Part shown: one piece after another, positions 1 to 18,300 of the stretch | How the letters are laid out: each line of letters opens with the position of its first letter | How positions within the stretch are numbered: position 1 is the stretch's first letter | DNA from: Xiphophorus maculatus | Taxonomy: Eukaryota > Chordata > Actinopteri > Cyprinodontiformes > Poeciliidae | NCBI RefSeq assembly: GCF_002775205.1 | Contig: NC_036448.1 | Span: 3,498,572-3,562,571, forward strand | DNA: 64,000 nucleotides | Direction of reading: 5' to 3' | Translations under genes and position numbers: made by a program | Notes under the pieces: model-generated | The model's database searches: none | What the model was told of the DNA's origin: nothing | Seen by the model: only the letters and a program-made list of their open reading frames with translations

Positions 1-74
1 TTTAATATTTCCCCAGTAACGTCATGCTGGACCTGCAGGTGTTTGTGATTAACTCTGTGCTTCCTGTCCCCCAG

Positions 75-7086
<7,012 letters not shown>

Positions 7087-7252
7087 AGGACAATCAAACT
7101 GAAGACTTGACCTCTGCTAACGTCTGTTCAGAATGAATACATTTACATACCACTGTCTTCACTATGTATTCATTTCAGTAACATGTTTTAATGTGTTGTC
7201 ATATTTGCTAGTGTACTTTGAGAAAGATTGTAGAATATTTTCAACAACTTTA

Positions 7253-7258
7253 AATAAA
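7253..7258 (+). terminator. Polyadenylation signal of the lipid transfer protein gene
   Basis: AATAAA lies 167 bases after the TGA stop, in AT-rich sequence, and is the first canonical signal downstream. It is the likely end of the mRNA. Confidence 0.6.
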
Positions 7259-10200
7259 ATCCTTCTGTCTTTTGTGCATCAGTATGGTTTGGTTCATCGT
7301 GATGCACTGGGAGGCGGCTAATCAAACCCAGTGATACAAGGACAATAAACCATGTATTGATCATTTTGACATTGTGGGCAGAGGGACCTATTACGTTTCA
7401 GTAGTTCCTGGTTGGGAAGGAATGATTTACTGCGACATCAGAATTATTGTTAAGTCTGAGGAAAGTCAATCTTCTGATTTAAGAGTTTCATAATCCTCAT
7501 CTGTGTTTCATAAATGCGGCTGCAAGATTGGCTGAATTTGATGTTAAATCATCCCAGAAAACCAGTTACTTAGAGTTTTGTAAAATAAATTGTTGTGAGA
7601 ATCTTTTCTTTCCATAAGTGACATTTTGACCCCTTCACCACATCATACTTTTGGACATTTCATTAAATATTCAGATTCAAAACTGAGTTATGTGTCACAG
7701 GACATTCCAGACTGCTTATATGTCAATTAATACCAGCAAAGGTGAAGAGTCGTACCTGTTCTGAGAAACAAATTCTACATTTCATAGAGAAATGTTCCCC
7801 GATTTCAAAACTTCAGCGGAAGTGTGGCAGCAGGGTACAGATTTAGTCATTTTCAGTAGCGGTTGGTCCATAGGGGGCGCTGAGGGGCTGCTCTCAGATG
7901 TGTAGAGGAAAAAAAAAAATCTAAAGATTATATATACTAAAAAATGTGTTATCAATGTCATTTTCCTTAATAGTGTGTGGCTAAATGTAATCTCAATTAT
8001 TTACGCAACAAAATAAATACATAAATATGCTGCTCCGGCTAAGTGTTGCTAAGGTTTTTGTTTGTTTTGTTTTTTTTATGTGAAGCTCCTGTTGCCCTTT
8101 TTGCTTCTGCTAAAGTGTTAATGTTTGAAGAATGTTCTATTATTATGGAATTGTTGTCATTTTCTGAACATTCGTTTGAATGTTTCCAAGAATTTTTCTC
8201 ACCAGGCAGTCGCCGCCATCTGCAAGGAACACAGAGGCCGTTTGTTCCCCCCGGCGGTCTCTCTGAACACAGTGAGCATCTGAAAGCCAGAGCAGTCAGT
8301 TACTCTCCTGTGAAACAAAATGAGCATGTTTGCACTATTTTAACTCTAAAACATTGAGTGCACATATTAATATATGTACATATTGTTCTTTAAATTTTTC
8401 AAAATATTGTTTGCACAGAACGCTGAGGGTGTGTTGACACGGCTAAAGAGAGATGTGAGTCCAGGTCGTTCATGATCTGTATCTTGTGACTTACAGTGCG
8501 CCTGTGACGGAAACCTTTTCAATACATAACTCAAATGAAACATGTGGGCGTCGCCAACTGACCGGATAACAGCCTGAATGGAGTCCATCTGAGGCGGAGC
8601 GCCGCCCACAGCCGCCTTTTCACACAGCAGGAAACAGACGGTTATTTATTATTATTTAATTTTAGGTTTCTCTCTTAGCAAAGTGTGAATAAATTAAAGG
8701 GGAAACACGTTCGCCAACACACCGTCACGAAGCAGAGGTCCGTGTTATGAAAGAGTTCTTTCAGTTCAGAAATACTTTACTTATACCAAAGGAAAATGAA
8801 ATGCAAGTCATATCATTCAAGGTTCTTCAGGTAGGCTCTCTAGTGGTCTATATTGCAGCGAATCTGAAGTAGCCTCTGACTGAAGATACTCTTATGGTTT
8901 GCTGCATTTTAGGAAGGGAGTAAATCCCATCTCATTATTAGGGGAGGGGGAAATAAAAAGGATTTTTTTGGGGGGGTGTGTAGGGGAGTCAGCAAAGTTA
9001 CCTTGACATGTAATGTAAAATGTGGTTTAAAAAGTTTTAAATCACCTTCAAGCTTCAGGACCAAAAATGACTAGTAATGCACATCAGACGTGTTTTTCTC
9101 AGTAAACAAACTGTTGAGAAGTGAAACTAAAATTCAAATGTTGCTTCTGTACGAGTTTTGTTCAGTCTCACTGATCTAATCTCTGCTACAAAAATGTAAG
9201 GTTCTAAATAAAAAGTTTTAATGAGTAACTCCTTAATAAAACTCCTCATAAGCGTTGATTTATTGTAATGGCTCCCAATACAAGTGATAGGCTATTAAAA
9301 ATTATGACTTAAGTTGCTTTATTTTTAAACCTTTTTTAGTTTTGCTGGAAGGCTGAGAACCAACATGTAGATAGAAATGAATATCTGGGGAGAATCAGAA
9401 CATAAACGTAACACTTCTAATTAATCTAAGAGTTAAAGTGCTAAATATGAATGAGATATTTACTACCTTTGCCAAAAAAGCTTAAATCAATTCTAGACTT
9501 TTCCAAGATTGGTGGTTCCGGATCCTCCGACCCCCTTGGGATTTCTGCCCATGAATTTTAATGTACACGAGTGTATGCAAGTTGAATTTCAGAAATTCAC
9601 TTTAAATCTAATAAGTTACTAATAGATCCCTCACATTTAAATTCCATATGGTTGCAGTCACTGATTGCAAATCGTGTGTTTTTATTCCGTCTTTGTGTCT
9701 TTAAATCCAAAGTGGCGCCATGTAAATGAATGGACTCTTCTTTTTGTTTGTGAAGCCCCTTCACTGTGCTGGACCTTTACAATTTTGCCCAGTTAATATT
9801 TGACTTTTTTCCTCTAAATTTGTCTGATGCCAGACAAAATATATTTTTTAAAATTACAAGAAAGTTTTTCCCCTTGAAAAAGAAAAGATGGGTGGAGGTT
9901 TTCTGTACGGTCCAAAGTGTAGCTTGCTATCGCTAGGTAATTTCAGACACCTGAAGCGTCTGTCAGATCATAGTTTGGCAGTGAACACAACCACTTCTGA
10001 TCATTATGGATTACTTTGTCATTTTACATCATAAAAGTCAATAAGTAGCGATCACAGGTTGTGTGTTTTCGCACCATGCTGTTGGGAATGCTGAAACAAA
10101 GGGGGCGTGGCTTACAACTCACAAATGTACAAGTTGTATTTGGCAGTTCCTATTTTGTTCAACAGGTTTATTTAGAGGGTGTAAGGTTCCTTTATTTCAA

Positions 10201-12114
10201 GCTGAAACTTTAGGGTTCATTACATATTAAAATAGAATGGATTGACAATGACTTAAAGGAAAAATTATAATAAATAGGACAATGTTGGAGAACCTAAACC
10301 TGCTAAGTCTCACTACTTTCTCCCTGGCATGTCTGCTGTGTCCCTTCTCCATGAGGCTTCATGATGTTATGTAACTTCACAGAACAGCTGGACTTCCATT
10401 GAGAGTAAATTACACACAGGTGACGTTCCCGCCACACTTTTCATGTAATCATTTGTCTAAGAAAAACCTTTCAGAACCACGAATAGTTTTCCTTCATCGT
10501 CACAATTCTACACTACGTTGTGTCTTTTCAAAAATAGAAGTGAATGTACTCTTCTTGTTCACGTTAAAGCTAAAATTAAAAAGAAAAAAACAAACAAACA
10601 CCCACATGGTCACATTCAGAAGTTTTGATGTGATCTTATTTTTGGAGCTGCTCTTGTTTTCTCACCCACAGAAGGAATTTCTGGGAAAACACGTTTCAGC
10701 TCTTCTCTTTGATAAATGAGTTCCAGGTGAAGAAACTGGATAAATAAAGTGGTTCCTGTCAGCAGCCTGCTGCTGCTACTTCTGAGACGCAGACACGGGT
10801 TCTTACTCAAGAGCCTCGGAAAGCCAATAACAGTGTATATAATACTTTGTAAAAATAAAATGAAACAGAATGCTCATGCTGCAGTGCGCCATATTAAACC
10901 AGTCTAAATTTGTTGGCTGTGGTTGGAATACCAGCCTGTCTTCTTCCAATCAGATCCTCCAGGAAGCTTCAGTCTGCGGTTCCACTCACTCTGTAGTGAT
11001 GCCCAATGCTGTTTCAACATCACTACCAGATTTTTTACTTTATTTTTGTTCCTTTCCATTGCTTAATATTACAACCACAAAATTCTATGTATTTTATTTA
11101 TTTTGGGAGAGGGGAATTTTACATGAAAGGGTAGTAAAGTAGTATATGCTCAGGGTTTTGAATATTTTCATAAATGTATGCAATAGAATGGTTGAATTTA
11201 TTGCCAATTCAACTATTTGCAATAAAATCAAATGAAGCTGAATGGCTGTAGAAGTTAGTACAGAAACAATGAACAATTTTTAATTTGACTATATTCTCTA
11301 TGTACTCTATATACTCAAAAACTATTTTTGTTGTTAAATTATTAAATAAATATGTGCTCAACAACAAAGATATATTTGTTGTTTTTAATCTGTTATTCAA
11401 TCATCAGATCGGTGCAAACTGCTATTATTCAGCTCTCGAGTGTTTCAGGAACCCCTGATCATTCATGTTTAAAAAAATCAAACTTTTAGAAATGTGGGCT
11501 GTGAACGCTAGCATTAGCATTAGCGTCCTTGCTAATGTTTTGCATTGAGATGCTATTTTAGGATTGAATAACTTTGCTGATAGGCTAGCTCCTTTTAGCA
11601 CAACTTGGAGACAACAGTAGTGTTTTCCAGCGAGACGTGGTGTCGTTTTTTTTTTTTTTAAGCAAATATTGACCCTCAGTGGACCAAGACAAACTTCTTC
11701 ATTGTCCAGCGCTTGGGCGTCAGATTTAAGGGAAAAGGCTGAATAGAAAGGTTCCTTGAAATTTGTGTAATTACTTAACCAAATTAACGTGTTAAAGCTC
11801 CCAGCCTTAATCTTTATTTTATAAACAAAAATTCTAATTTATTTTACTGTGAAGTCTTCTCTTTCACCTGCTCTGCAATAAATAAAAACTCCAATATTTC
11901 GATGAACATAAGTAGAAAGGAACAAATTATTGTAGGTCTAAAATAAACAACAATATATGGTTTTTGCCTTAATGTAAAATGTGTAATTGCCTAACATTTT
12001 AGGAGGAATAGTTTCTGTTTTGTTAGTCTGTTTCCACCAACAAAATTGAGAATGGTCTTCAAAACCATTGAAGACCATTGAACCTTGAAACAACCTTGAA
12101 CCTTGAAAGCGATC
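7259..12114. other. Intergenic region without recognisable genes (left part)
   Basis: AT-rich sequence with many stops in all frames. A 104-codon frame at 8043-8357 starts in a T-rich tract with no ATG and shows no family features. I see short poly(T) and poly(A) runs and old repeat debris but no exon with both splice sites and protein similarity. Confidence 0.5.
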
Positions 12115-12154
12115 AACCTTGTTTCCAAGGTTGGTCAACCTTGGAAACAAGGTT
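12115..12154. repeat. Perfect 19-bp hairpin with 2-nt loop
   Basis: Arms at 12115-12133 and 12136-12154 are exact inverted copies (AACCTTGTTTCCAAGGTTG) separated by GT. The preceding 60 bases contain imperfect direct repeats of ACCTTGAA and ACCATTGAAG. No termini of a transposon are visible around it. Confidence 0.9.
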
Positions 12155-12689
12155 AATCAATGGAAATAACCAAAAACTTTTATTGTATCCACAATTTGAA
12201 AATGAAAAATGAAAAAACACTTGCTCTTCCTAACATTTCATCATTGAAGATCTCATCCTAAAAGTTGCTCAGTAATTCTTAAAAGAAACCCCAAACGTGT
12301 CGTCGTAAAATCGCTCAGGTTAACCTCAGTGAGAGCTTTGGAGTTGCTTCGTAATAAAATAAATTCTTAAACTTTCCTGATTCTTGTCCACACAGAGTGA
12401 GTCCAACTGAGTCTGGCAGCAGCACAGAGGAAATGTGTTTCCTGATGGAGAAGACGGACGATGCATCTGTCATTTCATGGCTCCCCTGCCGACACATTTA
12501 AGTCGATCTTTCTTCTCATGCTCTGCCCTGAAACATGAACGCGTCTTGTGTACGGAGCTGGACTGCTTCTCTGTGACCTTCAAATCTTTTCATGTTTGTG
12601 AGTGAGAAAGGAACTTGGGAAACACACCAGACTGTGTTCCATTAAATGATCTCACTGGTGTAGTCAGCCATCCTTCCTTCATTTTGCCT

Positions 12690-12830
12690 TCAGTCAGACT
12701 CAGTATTTGCCTTCTTTAAAACATCCTGTATTCGTTTTAGATCATCAAACAAATGATCAGACAAAGATAACATGACTAAACGCAACATGCTGTTTTCTCG
12801 GCAGTCTTTTAAATTCACGTAGAGAAATTT
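12690..12830. mobile_element. Tc1-like terminal fragment
   Basis: The run GATCATCAAACAAATGATC followed by GACAAAGATAACATG resembles the terminal part of the Tc1-like element also seen at 27.3 kb and 14.4 kb. No transposase region remains. Limits are approximate. Confidence 0.4.
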
Positions 12831-13625
12831 GTAAACCACTCTTCCTTGAAGAATACATTTGATTGAACACAATGGAGGGTTTTTGAGACATGCTTTAGCT
12901 AGCACTGCAACATTTCAATTGGAGTAATTAGTACTTTGACCAGCTCTCTCCAAACCTTTCAGTCTTTTTTTAATAAGGATAAACGTGCTGATGTGCTTCC
13001 TGTGGTCTTGTTGCGTAATCCAATTGTGCCTCATCTTAAGGTCACAAACAGATCGTTGAATGTTCTCCTTCAGGATCTTCTGCTAAAGAGCAGCAGGTTG
13101 TGAAGCAGCAAAGCAATAAAAACCACAAAGTTAACATGTTTTAAGGCTGATATGACACCTTCTACATACAAAGCTGGTTTTATGGGATGCACACATTTTG
13201 AAAGGTTTAAGTCTTGGAGATCATCGTGATGCTATTTGCCAAATGTAAGGCAGGCGTGTCTGTTAGTCTGTTGGTTTTTATTGAGGCCTCCAGAGTTTTA
13301 CATGTTCTGGAGTTGTTTTTTTTTTTTGTTTTTTTTTTACTGTTTCAACAATTAATTGACCTATGATTAATTGTTGATCAATGGTTTATTAGATTCAAAT
13401 TAGATCCTATCTATAAACAAATAACGCCTGCTTAGTCCTTCTTTCAGTGTTGTAGTGTGGCCGCCATCCAGCAGAGGTCGCCGCTGATCATCGTAAAGTG
13501 GAGCCAGTTGATAAAGACACAAAGATGGCAGGGCCATACCAGAACGGGGGAAGAGAAACGGTCCAAACAGAGTCTGCATTTTATGCATTTCCGTTTTGAA
13601 ATATAGAAACTCAACAATCTCCTGT

Positions 13626-14026
13626 CTAGCCCTGTCACAATAAACAATAAACCAATTAATCGCATCATATATTAAAATGGCCTCTATAATTTCCATTTGC
13701 ATGATTTATTGTTTTTTTTCGTCAGACTGACGTTTTGATCTCAACCAACCCTTTTTTTTGAAGAACAGTTGTTCTGTTTGTAAAGATTACATCATTTATT
13801 TTTTGTTGTTTTGGTTGTTTTATTTCTTTTTTTCCATATTTAAAATGTCTTCTAGTTAGAGTATTAAATGTTCATTAGAATTAAAAGTTTATTGATCTTT
13901 GAGAATGTGCTCTTCTTGCATTATTATGCCATTACCATTGCATTACTTGAAAATGGTCTCAAACAACATTATAGTTTATTGCAATAACTTCTGAGACAAG
14001 TTATTGTCCGACAAGATTTATAAGTG
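13626..14026 (-). repeat. Dispersed repeat family A, copy 2
   Basis: Near full-length reverse-oriented copy. It starts CTGTCACAATAAACAATAA and ends with CAAGTTATTGTCCGACAAG, the complement of the start of the copies in ripk2 introns. It lies downstream of the agouti gene. Confidence 0.65.
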
Positions 14027-14389
14027 GCAGCCGTACTCCTTACGTTTCTCATTAACATCACTCAGCTAAGCTGCATGGTAAAGCAACACCAACTTCTCAA
14101 CCAAATAAAATGTGCTACGAAGGTATGGAGGTGATAAAGAAAACAATAAAGTTTTATGCTTTTTATCTTTTATTAAAGTCCCTTTTTTGCTATATTTTAA
14201 TAATATATCTACGTCTAATGTGAGAAAACAACCATTTCCATTTTTTTAGTCAGTATTTAATATGGCTGACATTAAATGATGTTAAAATTGTTTCATTATT
14301 ATATAATGAAAACTTTAGCCTGTTATGTTATGGAAAAACGGTCAACCCTGCCTGCTAGAATCCTACATGTGCTATTTAGTAATGTTATC

Positions 14390-14462
14390 TTTGACATAAA
14401 AATATATTGGATGATCTGAAACATCTAAGTGTGACAACAACAAAAAAAAGAAATCTGAAAGC
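14390..14462 (+). mobile_element. Tc1-like terminal fragment
   Basis: GATGATCTGAAACATCTAAG followed by GTGTGAC matches the complement of the element end at 27.3 kb. It is a short remnant only. Confidence 0.45.
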
Positions 14463-15042
14463 TTATTTTCCCCAACAATGTAAATTGTGTTCTTTTATTC
14501 TTTTAGGATGTTTTTTAGTAAAAAAATTTTTTTTTTAACATTTCAGCTCAAAACAAACCCCATGACATCATCAGTTCACTGCATATTTATTAGATAGCAA
14601 AAATATAATCATTTGAACTCATAAAACCGTACACAAATAATTAAGTGCAAGCAATAAAGGATTAATAATGTACATGAAATTTGTTTTTCCACATCATTTC
14701 TGCTGTGAGTCTTAAAGAAAAGATGCTGAAGTCATACAGTAAATGTCTCCACATGAGTGACAGGAGAGAATATGCAAATACTTAAAAGCAACAATGCCTA
14801 AAAATCAGTCACAGTTAACATGTTATTGTCTAGAAACATGAAAAATGACACAAGTCAAGCTTTCCATTGGCTACACCCTCTGATAGGAACACCATCCCTG
14901 TTTATAAGGCAATCTTAGCGCAGCAGTGATGCATAAAACTGTCTCGTCTCTGTAAGGCGACATACACTGATGTAAGCTACAGATGTAAGCTAACAGACGG
15001 CTTTGTTGTTGTGTACTGAGCCAGAATTGTTTCATAAACTTA

Positions 15043-15048
15043 TTTATT
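15043..15048 (-). terminator. Candidate polyadenylation signal of the agouti gene
   Basis: AATAAA on the minus strand, about 290 bases beyond the stop codon at 15337. It is a common hexamer in AT-rich DNA, so this is only a candidate. Confidence 0.4.
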
Positions 15049-15336
15049 CTAATTTTTACAAAGAAATGGCACGATCAGTGTTTATACAGGCAACGTTGTA
15101 CACTTTTAGTGAGATATAGCAGGCTCATGTGTTGAGTCTTTATCTGCCTATTAATGCTGCGTGTGATGACAACTTAGCTTTTCTTTTATGCTACATCTCC
15201 TTAGAAACATTCCCTTATTTTCACTCTCTTATTCACAGCTACTGCGCTCTGCCGTTGGATGATGGTTCGGGTCACATTGAAGCAGAATTAGAGAAAACTC
15301 CCCCAGTGTGTGCTGAGGTGTACCGGCGGGTCGCCA

Positions 15337-18300
15337 CTAGGTCCTCTTCAGGCAGAGCGGATTCATCCTCCAGCAGTGACAGATGGTGTTAAAGAGGCGG
15401 CAGCGGCAGGAGGCGCACGGGTCGCAGCAAGGCAAGTGTGAGGAGCAGTTCTCCATCAGGCGGCCGCAGCGCCGCGCCGGGGTCAGGATGTGGGACTTGT
15501 GTCTCTGAAACGGCAGTGAAGGTGACAACGTGGCATGTTGGGACAGAGACAGGACCTCAGATCTGTGCAAAAGGAATAAACCAGGGAGAAAGTCTGGAGT
15601 CGACTCAGCTGTATGTTGGGACGGGTGTGTGAAGGGTAAGCATGTCGCAATAAGAAATTAATCAGTTAATCACCTGATCAATTAAAATGAGCTCAATCAT
15701 TTCCATTTTGATGATTCATATTTTTCAAGGGCAGTTTTGTTTACAGAGACAATCCTTATAGTTATGCTCCCAGTTGTAAGAGGTTTTTGTTTTCTTGTCT
15801 TTGGTTGTGTTTTATTTTGGAACTGTCTTCCAGTTCAAATGTGAAGTGTTCTTTGAAAAAAATGTTGCACTGGAGGGCGAACTGGCATTATTACACCATT
15901 CTCAATATAATCACCTTCCTAAAATGTATCACTTTTGGAGAAAATCTTTTTTTTGGCAAAAGTGATTTTTTTTTAATGTTTTTGAAAAGAGAAAATATAA
16001 CTTATGCCATTATTTTAGAAATGTGACGACATAATATTATCGCCTATTGTAATAATTAGTGGGACAATTTATTGTCCAACGTAATTTTTTACCGTGACAG
16101 GATTAGTGGAAGGATTTACAGGGGAAAAGGTAATTGATAGGAGTTGGTCAATAAGGGAACTTTGTTTCTTGTTCAGTGTAAGAAAGCAAAACTTTCGTTA
16201 GGTAACAAGAAGGCATACAGGATTTACTGTATTATGTTGACAGTAAATACTGTCAGCTTAGTATTTATATGCCCCAAGAAAATTGCTTTAATCAAGAAAG
16301 ATTAAAAACTTACAATTTGAATCTGCTCTGCTGGAGAAATCTTATGCCTCGCAAATAGTCGTCTTGTTTTAGTTTGTCCACAAACTAGGAAGAGAGATAA
16401 CAGATGAAAAAAGGTTTATTGACAAGAAACAAATTTTTCTTTACTATTAAGCATTATTTCAATGCTAGAATTAAAAGAAATGACACTAGAATGGAGATCC
16501 TGTGGATCTGTTGCGGTTGTCTTTAGAGATGCACCGATCCAATATTAATCTCTGTATCCGTCTCCATATTGGAAAAAAATCTACAGCTGGTGCACTTTCT
16601 GAACCATTTGAGAGAAGGTTTGTTGTAGTTTATTTTTACATGTTTGACCAAGGTAGTCAGTCTACTGTTTTATTCAGTTTCCTTATTATTTATTGTGCAT
16701 TGGCTGTTCTACACCTAATTTCACTGACCTAACAAATTAAAGTTGTTTTTACATGTTTGACCAGATTTGTGAAACTATTGGGGTTTCTAATACTGATGCA
16801 GTTATCAAATAAATTTGTAATTCAGTACATTTATGTTTAAAAAAAAAAGAAGCTTTAAATCAGTTCGGCACTGGTTTTCTGAATCGGGTCAGTATCAGCC
16901 GATGCTAAACCTGAGATATGGGTATTGGTATCGGAAGTGACAAAAGTGGATCGGTGTCTTCCTAGTTGTCTTCCAGTCAGAAAGTGCCTGTAAGACCTCC
17001 ACAGGTAGAGTAAGCAGTTAAAAGGCTTCCTGGCATCTAACTGTGGTCAAGGACATCCAGCTTTAAAATTCAAACACTTATAATCAGGATATTAACAAGG
17101 AGTGTAATGGTGCACATATTCAGACCCTAACCATCCAGTACCGCCCTGTTGCTTCTGTACACACATGTACCAAACGAATAAAAAATTGTTTCATACCATG
17201 CAGAATGTTAATGTGCGGGGAAAAGTGTGAGATGCAACTTTGTGTAGCACAACATTAAAAAGTGACTCCAAAACATAACAGAGGAATTATCACTTAGCTA
17301 AGCTAGCTGGGAATGTTAGTGTCTCATGGCATTATAGTGGAGAAAAAAGGTGGACACCACCAAAACTTCAGATATGTGACCAAAATCAAAAAGTCGGTTG
17401 TTGTTTTTTTTATCATTGATAAGATTACATCCAATAGCTCACTTTACTCTGAACTTAATTATTCCCTAAAACAGCTAAAACTGAATGTAAAAAATCAGAT
17501 ACTGGAGACACATTAGCTGACATCCAATCAGCCTAAACTCCGTACATCCAGAGGAGTCTATGTTGATGAGAAGAGATTTTCCTAACAGCGATGCTGTATT
17601 CAGTAATGTGGTGATGTTGTTTTATAGTCGACCAGATCTCAAGGCAGTTCTAAACTTTCCACTTTGTGAAGTCTTAGAACAGAATAAAACCATTTTAATT
17701 TCAGAAACTGAACATTTTATGTTGTCCTTTTTAAATCTCTGGACAGCAGTAAACAAATAACTCTAAAACATTTTTCTTGATTTAACCGTGGTAAAACTCG
17801 ACTTTAAAACCAGGATACTGTCATGATCCTGGGAACTTTGGGCTTTGGTTTTCCAAAGTTTATCTGATCATTATCTTGTAGTTTATTTATGTCCAGTAGG
17901 GTTTATCCTATTCTGAATATTTCCCAGTGTTCTTTATTGTTAGGATAGTGTTACGTTTATAAAAGGTTTATTCATTTGTGCTCAGTTTCCTAGTTTATTC
18001 TTCTGTTTGTCATTTACACCTCAGCCTCCGTAGAAACTCATTGGTTCTCACCGTCCTTTGCTAGAGAAGGGTTTTCTTTTATGGTTTCCTAATTATAGAC
18101 CTCCATTTCACCTCCTGCCTCCAGTTCTGCCTACATTCGTGTCCGACTTGAAACCAACCATGACAGATGCATACCGAACTGTAATTTATTTCTTATTTAC
18201 TGTTACGCCCGTGACATTAGCCTTTCATAACAGACGGAGAATAATGACAGAGAACAAAAAACAATCCCCCCAGGCCAAGCTCAACCTAATCATCGGGAAG

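Noticed and set aside
8043..8357. 104-codon frame with a hydrophobic N-terminus that looks like a signal peptide
   Set aside because: It starts at GTG in a poly(T) tract, has no splice or promoter context and no conserved motif.
17819..18170. Solo LTR starting TGTCATGATCC
   Set aside because: No matching end, second LTR or target duplication could be found.
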